A DNA stretch of 64,000 nucleotides from Veillonellaceae bacterium (GCA_012798135.1 JAAZNU010000005.1:16752-80751), one strand, 5' to 3'; numbered from the stretch's first letter, positions 25,002 through 34,343 are shown. The notes: generated by a model from the sequence alone, not told the origin. A program made the numbers and translations.

Positions 25002-25940
25002 TTATTTTGATTTCAGAAGTTCACGCACTTTGGCCGCGATGGCCTGCGCCGTCAGTCCGTAATGAACCAGCAGTTCTTCGTAGTTGTACGCCGAAGTGCC
25101 GAAAACATCCTCCACGCCGACAAAATCCAGCGGCGCATGGCAGTCGCGCCGGAGCGCCTCGGCGATGGTGCTGCCCAACCCACCGATCACGCTGTGTTCT
25201 TCGGCGGTCACCACCGCCTTCATCCCTTTGGCGGCGTCGATGACGCCCTGCCGGTCGAGTGGTTTGATCGTGCTGACATTGACGACCTTCACCGAAATCC
25301 CTTCCGCCGCCAGTTCTTCCGCCGCCGTCAGGGCGCGGGACACCATGACGCCGTTGGCGAACACGACGACATCGCCGCCTTCTTTCATGGTATACAGTTT
25401 GCCGATTTCAAACGGTGTATCGGCCGGCGTCAGAATCGGCAGATCGTTGCGATTGATCCGGATGTACATGGGACCGGGATGGTTGACCATCGCCGCCACC
25501 ATCTTCGTCGTTTCCACCGCATCGACCGGCACCAGCACGGTCATGCCGGGAATTCCCCGCATCAGCCCCATGTCTTCGATGGACTGATGGGTCGAGCCGT
25601 CGCCGTAATCGGAGAGACCGGCGCTGGAACCGCAGATTTTGACGTTGAGGCCGGCGATGGAAATCGTCTGCCGCAATTGATCGTAGCAACGCCCGGTCGA
25701 AAAGACCGCGAACGAGTTGATGAAGGGAATCTTGCCCGTCAACGCCAGGCCGGCGGCGGTTGAGGCCATGTTCGCCTCGGCGATGCTCATTTCAAAGTAG
25801 CGCTCGGGATAGGCCGCCTGGAACAAACTGGACATGGTGGATTTCCCCAGATCCGCTTCCAGCACCACAATGTTTTTGTTGTCCCGCCCCAGCGCCACCA
25901 ATGCTTCGCCGTACGCGGTCCGCAAGCTGTTCGTAGCCAT
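25002..25940 (-). CDS. Transketolase-like, C-terminal subunit
   Basis: A 312-residue protein carrying the pyrimidine-binding and C-terminal transketolase domains. Landmarks are VVLEADLGKSTMSSLF, YFEMSIAEANMASTAAGLAL with the catalytic Glu, GDGSTHQSIEDMGLMRGIPG, and the C-terminal domain from about residue 185. It forms a heteromeric transketolase with the gene immediately upstream, whose stop lies 2 bases before this ATG. I start at 25940. Donor and acceptor sugars cannot be read from sequence. Confidence 0.92.
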   Translation of the reverse strand: MATNSLRTAYGEALVALGRDNKNIVVLEADLGKSTMSSLFQAAYPERYFEMSIAEANMASTAAGLALTGKIPFINSFAVFSTGRCYDQLRQTISIAGLNVKICGSSAGLSDYGDGSTHQSIEDMGLMRGIPGMTVLVPVDAVETTKMVAAMVNHPGPMYIRINRNDLPILTPADTPFEIGKLYTMKEGGDVVVFANGVMVSRALTAAEELAAEGISVKVVNVSTIKPLDRQGVIDAAKGMKAVVTAEEHSVIGGLGSTIAEALRRDCHAPLDFVGVEDVFGTSAYNYEELLVHYGLTAQAIAAKVRELLKSK

Positions 25941-25941
25941 G

Positions 25942-26787
25942 TTACGCCCTCCCCTTCCGGATATTTTCCAGATCACACAGGGCGGTTTTGCATTGTTCCG
26001 CCGTCATCATTGCATTATGGAAGGCCGGGTTGTTTTCCGCGAACGAGATGCATTTCCCCTTTACGGTCTGCGCCAGGATCACGGTAGGCTGGCCTTTCTT
26101 CGCTTCCGCAGCCGCGAAGGCTCCCAGCAGGGCGCCCACGTCATGGCCGTCGACTTCGATGGCGTTCCAGCCAAAGGCTTCCCATTTTTCACGGATCGGG
26201 TTCAGGTTGAACCGGTCGACGATAGCGCCGGTGGCCTGCAGCCGGTTGCAGTCGACGATGGCCGTCAGGTTGTCGATTTTGAAGTTCGCCGCCGCCATGG
26301 CCGCTTCCCAGATCTGCCCTTCCGCCTGCTCGCCGTCGCCGACGATCACGTAGACGCGGCGGGAACTGCCGTCGAGGCGCAGACCCAGCGCCATGCCGTT
26401 GGCCACGGACAAGCCCTGGCCGAGCGAACCGGTATTGGCTTCAATCCCCGGCGTCTTGGTCATGTCCGGATGGCCCTGGAGCATCGCACCCAGCGATTTC
26501 ACCTTTTTCAGCTCACTCACCGGAAAATATCCGGCCAGCGCCAATGCCGCGTATTGCACCAGCGCGGCATGGCCCTTGCTGAGCAAAAACCGGTCCCGGT
26601 CCGGATTCTTCGGATTGGCCGGATCATGTTTCATCTTGTGAAAATAGAGCGTCGCCACGATCTCCGCCAATGAACAGGATCCGCCAAGGTGGCCGACCTT
26701 CCCTTCGCCGATGAGGTCGCGCACGATCAGTTCGCGCAAGGACAACGCCTTGTCCTCGATCGCCCGGATAGTATCTGCTGCTATCAT
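25942..26787 (-). CDS. Transketolase-like, N-terminal subunit
   Basis: A 281-residue thiamine-diphosphate-binding half. The ThDP motif is VIVGDGEQAEGQIWEAAMAA...NLTAIVDCNRLQATG, with LSKGHAALVQYAALALAGY and GSLGQGLSVANGMALGLRL as further family blocks. Split transketolases occur in central metabolism of many anaerobes and also in dedicated sugar pathways (for example apulose-4-phosphate transketolase AptAB, and the sulfoquinovose SqwGH pair). The neighbours here point to a dedicated catabolic role. Confidence 0.92.
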   Translation of the reverse strand: MIAADTIRAIEDKALSLRELIVRDLIGEGKVGHLGGSCSLAEIVATLYFHKMKHDPANPKNPDRDRFLLSKGHAALVQYAALALAGYFPVSELKKVKSLGAMLQGHPDMTKTPGIEANTGSLGQGLSVANGMALGLRLDGSSRRVYVIVGDGEQAEGQIWEAAMAAANFKIDNLTAIVDCNRLQATGAIVDRFNLNPIREKWEAFGWNAIEVDGHDVGALLGAFAAAEAKKGQPTVILAQTVKGKCISFAENNPAFHNAMMTAEQCKTALCDLENIRKGRA

Positions 26788-26818
26788 TGGAACCTCCCCT
26801 TCATTCTCTCGCGCGCGA

Positions 26819-27868
26819 TCAGTCGATCGGCGTCAGAACAATTTTTAGGCCTTCCTTCGTTTCCATCAGATCAAACCCTTTTTGCCATTGATCCAGCGGC
26901 AATTCGTGGGTGATGACCTCGCCGAGATCGACGGTCCGCTCACCCATCAGCACCAGGCATTTCTCCCAGACATCCCAGGTGTGGCTGAAAGTTCCCTGCA
27001 ACGCCACCGCTTTGGAAATGAGCTGGTCCAGCGAAAAGCCGACCGGACCGGGGCCCCAGCCGATCTTGTTGATCTGGCCGCAAGGCCGGACCACGTCGAG
27101 CGACAGCTTCAGCGTCGGCGAGAAGCCGGCGGCGTCGACCACCAGGTTCGCGCCGTAGCCGTCGCGCATGCCCATGATGATCGGCACGGGATCCTGCCGG
27201 GAACTGTTGATGGTCATCGTCGCGCCCAATTTCTTGGCGATTTCCATGCGGGCATCGTCGCCGTCGGTTCCCACCACGACAATATCCGACGCGCCGAGAA
27301 TCGAGGCGATTTTCGTGCACAGCAGACCGATTGGACCCGGACCGATGATAACCACCAGATCGCCCGGTTTTAGCGGAGAGTGTTTGACCAGGGAGCTATA
27401 CGCCACACACAGCGGTTCGGTCAGCGCCGCTTCCTTCAGGCTGACATTGTCGGGAACCTTGTGCAGAATACGGCTCGGCACCCGGACATACTTCGCGAAC
27501 GCGCCGTCGATCTGGAAACCGTAGCCCTTGCGCTCCCGACACACATGATAGTTGTTGGTCCGGCACATGACGCACTTGCCGCAATAATCGGCGTGGGTCT
27601 CGGACGTCACCCGGTCGCCGACCTTCCAACCGGTCACGTTGGCGCCGACTTCGGCAATGACGCCGGCGAATTCATGGCCCAGGATCAGCGGCACATTGAC
27701 CTTGTAGGATACCTTGTTGTGGTGCATGTGGGGATCGCTCCCGCAGATGCCGATATACGCGGTTTCCACCAGAACGTCATCCGGGCCGATCGACGGCACC
27801 GGCACATCCCGAACTTCGGTTGCCCCCGCTACATTGTCGTACTTAACAACCGCCTTCATTGTTTTCAT
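26819..27868 (-). CDS. Zinc-dependent alcohol/polyol dehydrogenase (MDR family)
   Basis: A 349-residue medium-chain dehydrogenase related to sorbitol and threonine dehydrogenases. Catalytic zinc: YIGICGSDPHMHH and ILGHEFAGVI. Structural zinc: the four cysteines of HADYCGKCVMCRTNNYHVC. Rossmann motif: VVIIGPGPIGLLCTKIAS. It probably oxidises a hydroxyl of the imported sugar acid or polyol. It overlaps the stop of the GntR gene by 4 bases, which makes it the first enzyme of the operon. Confidence 0.92.
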   Translation of the reverse strand: MKTMKAVVKYDNVAGATEVRDVPVPSIGPDDVLVETAYIGICGSDPHMHHNKVSYKVNVPLILGHEFAGVIAEVGANVTGWKVGDRVTSETHADYCGKCVMCRTNNYHVCRERKGYGFQIDGAFAKYVRVPSRILHKVPDNVSLKEAALTEPLCVAYSSLVKHSPLKPGDLVVIIGPGPIGLLCTKIASILGASDIVVVGTDGDDARMEIAKKLGATMTINSSRQDPVPIIMGMRDGYGANLVVDAAGFSPTLKLSLDVVRPCGQINKIGWGPGPVGFSLDQLISKAVALQGTFSHTWDVWEKCLVLMGERTVDLGEVITHELPLDQWQKGFDLMETKEGLKIVLTPID

Positions 27869-28608
27869 GACCTCATCCCTTTCATTTTTTTATCCATTGG
27901 AGTCGTGACGGAATCCTCCGGAAATTTCAGCGACACATCGTCGATCGTGGTCAGTATGTGCTCCTGCATCCAGTGCCGGGCCCGGTCCGGGTCCCGCTCG
28001 CGGATCGCTTCGTAAATCAGGCGATGATACCGGATCGCCCGGTCGATTCCCATCAATTCATTGATCTTGCGATAATAGCTGACCAATACGTCGCGAATGA
28101 CATTGGAAACGTTAAACAGCAAAGAATTTTTGGTGGCGCGGGCGATGTCCAGATGAAACTTCATGTCGGCGATCGCGAACTCCAGGACTGGAGAGCCGAT
28201 CCGCTCAATGTCCCTGATTGTAGCCAGAATGCAGGCCAAATCGTCTTCGTCCGCGTTAACCGCCGCCAGCGCTGCGTTTTCCGGCTCGACGATGCGTCGG
28301 TATTCGAGAATATCCATCATGCTCTTGCGATTCCACACCAGCATCGGCAACAACGAATTCATGAACATTCCCGGCGTCATCATTTGAACAAAACTGCCTT
28401 CGCCCTGCCGGGTCTGCGTGATGCCCATCGTGCTCAGTTTTTTCAGCGCCTCCCGGATCGGCACACGACTGACGCCAAACATCTGGGTCAGTTCATTTTC
28501 CGAGGGCAGCTTGGTTCCCGGCGGCCAAACACCGTTCAAAATATTGTCAAGCATTTGGTCGTAAACTTGCCGGCTGATGTTCCGCCGGTCGATTGGAACG
28601 ATCTCCAT
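27865..28608 (-). CDS. GntR family regulator (FadR/FCD subgroup)
   Basis: A 247-residue regulator. The N-terminal winged helix is VYDQMLDNILNGVWPPGTKLPSENELTQMFGVSRVPIREALKKLSTMG. The C-terminal all-helical FCD domain (about 90-235) has EYRRIVEPENAALAA, FHLDIARATKNSLL and YHRLIYEAIRERDPDRAR, including the usual metal-binding His/Asp positions. I start at 28608 behind AAGGAG. It heads the operon that includes the dehydrogenase, transketolase and TRAP genes, and most likely represses it until the substrate is present. Confidence 0.92.
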   Translation of the reverse strand: MEIVPIDRRNISRQVYDQMLDNILNGVWPPGTKLPSENELTQMFGVSRVPIREALKKLSTMGITQTRQGEGSFVQMMTPGMFMNSLLPMLVWNRKSMMDILEYRRIVEPENAALAAVNADEDDLACILATIRDIERIGSPVLEFAIADMKFHLDIARATKNSLLFNVSNVIRDVLVSYYRKINELMGIDRAIRYHRLIYEAIRERDPDRARHWMQEHILTTIDDVSLKFPEDSVTTPMDKKMKGMRS

Positions 28609-28672
28609 CCATTTTCTCCTTCGCGAACCTGATATGCACGCTGTAGCGGAGGGTGCATCCCCTCCGCGCACT

Positions 28673-28688
28673 TGTAATACATGTTACA
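28673..28688. promoter_or_regulatory. Candidate GntR operator
   Basis: Inverted repeat TGTAA-N6-TTACA, 65 bases upstream of the GntR start and immediately downstream of a minus-strand TATAAC -10-like box (28690-28695). Position and form fit autorepression by the FCD-type GntR protein. Confidence 0.5.
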
Positions 28689-28760
28689 GGTTATAATTTT
28701 CTGTATTCAACATTAAATTCCTGCTGCTCAAAAAAAAAAATTGCATTTGTTTTTTCGCAC

Positions 28761-28787
28761 AAAAAAAGCAGAGCGGACGAGCTCTGC
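28761..28787 (-). terminator. Terminator of the hydroxy-dicarboxylate operon
   Basis: Perfect 7-bp stem GCAGAGC / GCTCTGC on the minus strand followed by seven T residues, after the LarA-type gene. Confidence 0.85.
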
Positions 28788-28823
28788 CAAAAGTATTTCT
28801 TATGTCCATAGCGGCTAGAAACG

Positions 28824-30059
28824 TTAATCAATGATTTCCAGTAATTTATTTTCAGCCAACATTGGCAACATGTTTTCTGAAACCCATACTTCACCCAAAT
28901 GCAACGTATCCTTGATTCGTACAATACAGGGGCCCTTCGGGCCAATATGGCGGCAACACTTGATGGCCGCAATCACTGCTTCCCGTTCGGTATCCATAGT
29001 AATCGGAATGCGCGCGCCGGCGGGGTTACGCGCGGCGATCTGATTCGCATAGGTTGCGGTAAAGTCAATCTTGTTCAGCACATTCCGGGTGATAAAGTCG
29101 GCGGTCCCGATACCGGTCGCGTTTCCATGCGTTCCTGCCGACAAATCCAGCACAATGATCCGCTCGATCGATGGCCCGGTGTAACCGACCACCTCGGAGA
29201 ATGCGGAGTGCCGTCCAATAATGTTAGGATCCATGCCAGGTCCGCTGATATCTTTCCCCACTTGTTCGACCAACAGTACGTCAATTTTCGGTAGCAGCAG
29301 CGCCGGCAACAATGATTTTGCCTGCACAAGCAGCTCTTTTTCCCGTTCCAGCAGTTCTTCCATCACCAACGTTTCGATCAAATAAGTCTGATCGAACGCG
29401 TTTTCCACAACCGCCAGGCCAAATGCGAAATTCCCCTTCGCCAGGAAAACCTCCGCCACCGACGCGAGCACATTGCTGAACACGCTCCGTTCTTCTTGGT
29501 GCAGACGCGAGCACCCGACATGCTTGCCCAGACCGATGGCGATCATTTTACAAAGGCCGCTCTCGATAGGGCCCCGGAAGCCGGTATGTGGCTTAATACG
29601 GTTGATCAGGACCACTTTGTCGGCTGATAAAACGTTTTTATCAACATGAACAGGAATTCCTGAAGCAGTAGAACCGATTACGGCAACTTCCATAGCTGAC
29701 TTGATCGGTACGCCCATTGTTTCTTCCGTAATTCCGTATCCCGCCAAAACTTCCCGCTGCCCCTCTGCCGTTGCGCCGCCATGGCTGCCCATAGCCGGTA
29801 CGATAAAAGGATGCGCGCCAAGTTGCTTAAGGAACTCGATGGTCGTCTTCACAATTTGATCGATGTTTTGGATGCCCCGGCTACCGACCGCAACGGCGAC
29901 CGACTGTCCGGGTTCGATCAAAGAGCAGATTTTTTTCTGTGAAAGTTCCTGCAGCACGGCTCGTTGAACGTCAAGAATGTGGCTGCTTTCAAAGTTTTGG
30001 CGCACTTTTATCATTCGGGGAAGTTGCATTTTTAAATCTTCTTCCAGTAAAACAGGCAT
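28824..30059 (-). CDS. LarA-type (DUF2088) nickel-dependent racemase/epimerase family protein
   Basis: A 411-residue protein of the lactate-racemase (LarA) superfamily, which racemises or epimerises 2-hydroxyacids with a nickel-pincer cofactor. Candidate cofactor or catalytic residues occur in VPAMGSHGGATAEGQREVL and in INRIKPHTGFRGPIESGLCKMIAIGLGKHVG, which carry the expected His, Lys and His; I could not align them exactly to LarA. I start at 30059, behind GAAAGGAG. As the last gene of a hydroxy-dicarboxylate operon it may interconvert malate- or tartrate-like stereoisomers. No larB, larC or larE is in the window. Confidence 0.8.
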   Translation of the reverse strand: MPVLLEEDLKMQLPRMIKVRQNFESSHILDVQRAVLQELSQKKICSLIEPGQSVAVAVGSRGIQNIDQIVKTTIEFLKQLGAHPFIVPAMGSHGGATAEGQREVLAGYGITEETMGVPIKSAMEVAVIGSTASGIPVHVDKNVLSADKVVLINRIKPHTGFRGPIESGLCKMIAIGLGKHVGCSRLHQEERSVFSNVLASVAEVFLAKGNFAFGLAVVENAFDQTYLIETLVMEELLEREKELLVQAKSLLPALLLPKIDVLLVEQVGKDISGPGMDPNIIGRHSAFSEVVGYTGPSIERIIVLDLSAGTHGNATGIGTADFITRNVLNKIDFTATYANQIAARNPAGARIPITMDTEREAVIAAIKCCRHIGPKGPCIVRIKDTLHLGEVWVSENMLPMLAENKLLEIID

Positions 30060-30214
30060 ATTGTTTTCTCCTTTCCACCTTTTTATCACAACATTCGCGA
30101 TTCACCAACATTGGGCCAATAGAAAACGGGGGAACAGAGGCAGCGCCGCTGCTCCTCTATTCCACCCGCTATTTCGGCGCAAAGCGCTAAATTCGATTTA
30201 CTTTTCCGCTTGGA

Positions 30215-31585
30215 TTACAGGAAAAGTATGAACAACGTGATGATGTGGGTAATCAACCCCAGTATGACCGGGATCGCCACCCGCTTGGCGACCTGGAACG
30301 GCGACACCTCGGCTACGCCGGCCATCGCGACGATCGCCGCGGTGATTGGCGACAGGCACCGGCCAAACCCGGAGGTCAATTCCATCGGCATCAGAATCAG
30401 AACCGGCTCGACTTTGAGATTGGCGGCGATCTTCGGCGCCAGGCTGGCAAAGGCGAAGAACGAGGCATTGCCCGATCCCATGAGGAACGAACATACCACC
30501 ATAATGGCGCTGATCACCAGCACGGTGGACCTCAGGCCGAAGCCTGCGGATTGCGCCAACTGGATCAGTTTGTCGACGGCGCCGATTTTCACGAGGCCCA
30601 TGCCGAACGTTTCAGCGCAGATGATGAGCGACACCACGATCATGAATTGTTTGCCCATGCCGTCGAAGAAGGTAACGACATTATCCAGCACCGGCCGGAT
30701 TTTGCGATAGCGGACGAGTTCGAAACCCATCGCGATCACTGTGGAAATCAGCATCGCCGAAATCACATTCATCTTGATGGACTTGATGAAGAAAGGGCAA
30801 AACACAATAACCAAAATCAACGGTATCGTGGGCAGAATCGCGTAAATTCGGGGCGGAAGCTCTTCGTTGGTTTTCTTTTCCGCCGATTTCACCGCTTCCA
30901 CCGGCGCGCTCAATGCCTCTTTTCTATCCCACCAAGGCTGGACGAAATAGTGGGCGATACCGACCACGATAATGGCCGGAATCACCGCCGGCAACTGCCA
31001 GGTAACAAAGTAGGCGACAGGGTCCAGGCCCGCCGTGTGGGCGGCCAGAATCGCGTTCGAGGAAATCGGGCCGATATCGGTGAATTTCGCGGTCACGATG
31101 ATCGCGACGGCAGTCAGTTTGCTGATCCCGGCCTTGATCAGAATGGGATACAGGGTCAGCATGAGCAACAGGCCTAGGCCCGCATGACTGGGAATGAACA
31201 GATCCACCACATGACCGACAACGTAGCCGCCCATCATAACCAACATGGGCGAATGAATCAATTTCAACGGATAAGTCGATAAATCGGCCATTGCCCGGTT
31301 GGCGCCGCACTGTTCCATGTAGCGTACGAAGCCGCCGATCGACATGATGGTCAGCCCCAAACCGGCCAGACGGTCGCTCATCAAGCGACGGACCGCATCA
31401 AAAATATCGAACCAGATGAAGCCGGTCGACTGTTTGGCCGGCAGAACCGGACCGATCCCGAAGGCTACGGTGCAAAACAGCAGCATCAGGCCCGCGGTCA
31501 GCAGAACTCCCTGTGGTTTGTATTTTTTGGATAACATATAGGCCACCCAGACAATAACAATGGTGGCGATGAATAAGCCAAGCAT
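30215..31585 (-). CDS. DcuC-family C4-dicarboxylate carrier
   Basis: A 456-residue membrane protein with about 12 helices. DcuC landmarks include GLGLTIMSIGGFVRYMEQCGANRAM, PSHAGLGLLLMLTLYPIL, FTDIGPISSNAILAAHTAGLDP, FLMGSGNASFFAFASLAP and ELTSGFGRCLSPITAAI. It should move C4-dicarboxylates or hydroxy-dicarboxylates for the enzymes encoded around it. The gap of about 155 bases to the LarA-type gene holds a GC-rich hairpin without a T tract (about 30137-30163). Confidence 0.9.
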   Translation of the reverse strand: MLGLFIATIVIVWVAYMLSKKYKPQGVLLTAGLMLLFCTVAFGIGPVLPAKQSTGFIWFDIFDAVRRLMSDRLAGLGLTIMSIGGFVRYMEQCGANRAMADLSTYPLKLIHSPMLVMMGGYVVGHVVDLFIPSHAGLGLLLMLTLYPILIKAGISKLTAVAIIVTAKFTDIGPISSNAILAAHTAGLDPVAYFVTWQLPAVIPAIIVVGIAHYFVQPWWDRKEALSAPVEAVKSAEKKTNEELPPRIYAILPTIPLILVIVFCPFFIKSIKMNVISAMLISTVIAMGFELVRYRKIRPVLDNVVTFFDGMGKQFMIVVSLIICAETFGMGLVKIGAVDKLIQLAQSAGFGLRSTVLVISAIMVVCSFLMGSGNASFFAFASLAPKIAANLKVEPVLILMPMELTSGFGRCLSPITAAIVAMAGVAEVSPFQVAKRVAIPVILGLITHIITLFILFL

Positions 31586-31617
31586 CTGTAATCCTCCTTG
31601 CAGCGGATATTTATTGC

Positions 31618-32196
31618 TCAGAATGTCTGCATGATTTTAAGCGCTTCATCCTTGATATCCTGATACACGCTCCGGCCGTGCGAATCCATCGTTACCGCGA
31701 ACGGTCCGAACTTTTCCACGTGCAGGATCCAGAGGGCTTCCGGCATGCCTTTTTCCAGCCAGTATCCCCCTTCTACCGATTTGACGGCGGCGGCCAGCTT
31801 CACCGCACACCCCGGCGCCGCCTGCAAGTAGACCTGTTTGTATTTTTGGTAGGCTTTCACGCTGCCTTCCCGCATGCCGCCTTTGCCGATGATGGCCTTG
31901 ACGCCCAGTTGACCCACCATTTCGGCATAAGGCTCCATCCGGAAACTGGTGGTCGGGCCGACCACCACCATATCCCAGCCTTCACCGTTTTTTCGCAGCA
32001 CCGGCCCGGCATGGAACACCACGCTGCCGGCGAAATCCACCGGCAATTTCCCACCGGCCTGCAACGTCTTCTTCACTTCCAGATGCCCCATGTCCCTAGA
32101 TGTAAACACCGCACCGGTAAGATAGACGGTGTCGCCGACTTGCAACTGCTCGACATCTTGGTCCGTCAACGGCACAGTTAGTTCATAGTTTGCCAT
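31618..32196 (-). CDS. Class I fumarase / L(+)-tartrate dehydratase, beta subunit
   Basis: A 192-residue C-terminal fumarate-hydratase domain. Landmarks are LQVGDTVYLTGAVFTSRDMGHL, FHAGPVLRKNGEGWDMVVVGPTTSFRMEPY, AIIGKGGMREGSV and the EKFGPFAVTMDSHGRSVYQD ending. It forms the active enzyme with the alpha subunit encoded directly upstream; its ATG lies 2 bases after the alpha stop, with AAGGAGCG within the end of alpha. The substrate may be fumarate/malate, tartrate or a methylated relative. Confidence 0.92.
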   Translation of the reverse strand: MANYELTVPLTDQDVEQLQVGDTVYLTGAVFTSRDMGHLEVKKTLQAGGKLPVDFAGSVVFHAGPVLRKNGEGWDMVVVGPTTSFRMEPYAEMVGQLGVKAIIGKGGMREGSVKAYQKYKQVYLQAAPGCAVKLAAAVKSVEGGYWLEKGMPEALWILHVEKFGPFAVTMDSHGRSVYQDIKDEALKIMQTF

Positions 32197-32198
32197 TT

Positions 32199-33092
32199 CT
32201 AACGCTCCTTTGCAAACAAAAATTCACGCCGGCCGTCCGGATAAAGCCGGATGCCAATCCTTCTCGCCACCCAACAGTGGAAGTTGATCGCCACCGGGCA
32301 GATCGCCGTATGAGTTGCCGCCAGGCCGATTTTCACCGCCAGGCAGGTGGTCTTGCCACCGATGCCGGCCGGCCCGATCCCGAGCCGGTTAATGTTCGCC
32401 AGCAACTCTTCTTCCAACTGGTTCAGCTGGGGGTCCGGATTTTTGTCCCGCCAGTCGCGGGTACTGATCGCTTCCCGGCTCAATTTGGCGGCGACGTCCA
32501 TTTGTCCGCCGATGCCAATGCCAATGGCCGACGGCGGGCAAGGCATGCCGCCGGCATTGATCACGGTTTCATAGACGAGGTCTTTCAGGCCCTTCAGATT
32601 GTCGCCCAACTGGGCGGTCGTCATGGTTTTATAGATATTGCCCAGCTCGGCGCCGCAGCCCTTGAAGCTGAGAATCATTTCAATATACTTCTGGCCCGGT
32701 TTGTATTTATACTCGATGTTGGGCACGCCGTCGCCGGCATTGTTGCCCGGATTGTGCCGCGTCAGCGAATGCACGATGCTGGGGCGGGCATAGCCTTTGC
32801 CGGTCGCTTCCACCAGCGCTTTCGGAATGTATTCGCTCAGGAGGTCCACGCCTTCTTCGCTGCCGAAGCTGATATACACGGTAGGAAATCCGGGGGACTG
32901 ACAGACCGGTTTGTCCTGCTGATCCGCCAGCTGGACATTCTCCAGCATGGAGGACAGCATGGCCACGGCGCCGGGATTGGTTTCAGCATCCCGCGCCTTT
33001 GTCAAAAGTTCCAGGCTGTCGGCGGAAACATGGGTGCAACTTTGCCGGATCCACCCCAAAACTTCTTCATAAGTAATATGATAATTCGCCAA
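32199..33092 (-). CDS. Class I fumarase / L(+)-tartrate dehydratase, alpha subunit
   Basis: A 297-residue subunit that carries the oxygen-sensitive 4Fe-4S cluster. Likely cysteine ligands are in KPVCQSPGFPTVY, LSFKGCGAELGN and AGGMPCPPSAIGIGIGG. The enzyme removes water from a 2-hydroxy-dicarboxylate (malate to fumarate, or tartrate to oxaloacetate). The operon, with a DcuC carrier, an enolase-superfamily dehydratase and a LarA homologue, favours a dedicated catabolic enzyme over the TCA fumarase. Confidence 0.92.
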   Translation of the reverse strand: MANYHITYEEVLGWIRQSCTHVSADSLELLTKARDAETNPGAVAMLSSMLENVQLADQQDKPVCQSPGFPTVYISFGSEEGVDLLSEYIPKALVEATGKGYARPSIVHSLTRHNPGNNAGDGVPNIEYKYKPGQKYIEMILSFKGCGAELGNIYKTMTTAQLGDNLKGLKDLVYETVINAGGMPCPPSAIGIGIGGQMDVAAKLSREAISTRDWRDKNPDPQLNQLEEELLANINRLGIGPAGIGGKTTCLAVKIGLAATHTAICPVAINFHCWVARRIGIRLYPDGRREFLFAKER

Positions 33093-33106
33093 AATGGTTC
33101 AGCTCC

Positions 33107-34297
33107 TTACTTTACCGTTTCCACAATGGACGCCTTGATGCATTCCTCGGTCAATTCCTGACCAATACCGGGGAGGTTCGGAATTTCATACATACCGTTT
33201 TTCGGCAGATAGTCATATTTGCAGGTCGAAGTGTTCGCTTCCAGCAGTGCGTAGCGGTGCAGCTCATGGATGGCGAAATTCGGGATCGCCGCTTCGAGGT
33301 GCAGGGAAGCCGCCGTCATGATCGGCCCGCCGCACACGTGTACCTGGCAGGTCATGTCGTAGACATGGGCCATGTCGCAGATCTTCTTGCACTCGGTGAT
33401 GCCGCCGCAAGTGCCCAGATCCGGCTGGATGACCGACAGGGAACCGTCTTCGAAGAACGGCCGGAAGCCCCAGCGGGTGTAGACGCGCTCACCGGCGGCG
33501 ATCGGGATGTTCACATTGTCGGCGACTTTTTTCATCTGTTTCGGGTTCAGCGGCATGACCGGCTCTTCGTAGAAGAATACGCCCAGTTCTTCGATCATTT
33601 GGCCAAATTTGATCGCCGAAGTCGTATCGGTGAGCGCATGGGCTTCGACGATGATGTCCACATCCGGACCGACGGCCTCCCGCATGGCCTTCAGGCGATC
33701 ATAACCGACCCGCAGCACTTTTTGAGACAATGGCCCGCACAGGTTGCGTTTCTTCACATTGCCGAACTCGTCCATTTCGTTGACGTCGACCTTGATCGAA
33801 TCATAGCCGTCGGCGAGGGCCTGCAACGCCGCATCGGCGTATTGTTTCGGCTCGACCAGGATCGATTTGGCTTTGGCCTTGCCCCAGCCAAACTGCAACT
33901 GACTGGCATACGTCCGCACCTTGTCCCGGCATTTGCCGCCGAGCAGTTGATAGACCGGAACGTTTAGCGCTTTGCCCTTGATATCCCAGAGGGCGATATC
34001 GATGGCGCTCATGCCGGCGGAAACGACGGTACCGCCGCCCTGTCCCCAGAAAGTCTTCTTTTGCATTTTGTCCCAGATCGCTTCATTCTGCATCGGATCC
34101 ATGCCGATCGTCAGCTTCGCCAGATCCTTCGCCATGCCATAGCCGGCGGAAGCGCCCACGCCATAAGCCATCCCGACTTCACCATAGCCGCAGATTCCTT
34201 CGTCCGTGTTGATTTTCACAACCACCGGGCGCCATTTGCTGGTCGACGACTGAAGATCATTGGCCACATCGATAATGTCTACACTGGTAATTTTCAT
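33107..34297 (-). CDS. Mandelate racemase/muconate-lactonizing (enolase) superfamily protein
   Basis: A 396-residue enolase-superfamily enzyme, most likely an acid-sugar or hydroxyacid dehydratase. N-terminal cap: VVVKINTDEGICGYGEVGMAYG. Barrel: DSIKVDVNEMD (catalytic Lys), then three metal ligands in DIIVEAHAL, FFYEEPVMP and IAAGERVYTRW. VHVCGGPIMTAASLHLEAAIPNF resembles the galactonate/mannonate dehydratase region. The exact substrate is not predictable. It lies between the MmgE/PrpD and fumarase-alpha genes on one transcript. Confidence 0.88.
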   Translation of the reverse strand: MKITSVDIIDVANDLQSSTSKWRPVVVKINTDEGICGYGEVGMAYGVGASAGYGMAKDLAKLTIGMDPMQNEAIWDKMQKKTFWGQGGGTVVSAGMSAIDIALWDIKGKALNVPVYQLLGGKCRDKVRTYASQLQFGWGKAKAKSILVEPKQYADAALQALADGYDSIKVDVNEMDEFGNVKKRNLCGPLSQKVLRVGYDRLKAMREAVGPDVDIIVEAHALTDTTSAIKFGQMIEELGVFFYEEPVMPLNPKQMKKVADNVNIPIAAGERVYTRWGFRPFFEDGSLSVIQPDLGTCGGITECKKICDMAHVYDMTCQVHVCGGPIMTAASLHLEAAIPNFAIHELHRYALLEANTSTCKYDYLPKNGMYEIPNLPGIGQELTEECIKASIVETVK

Positions 34298-34343
34298 TTG
34301 TTGTTTCCTCCCCTATTTTTGTTTTTTATATGATGGCGTTGAT

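Noticed and set aside
30137..30163. The GC-rich hairpin between the DcuC and LarA-type genes as a terminator.
   Set aside because: It has no T tract, and the genes are probably one operon; it may be an RNA processing or stability element.
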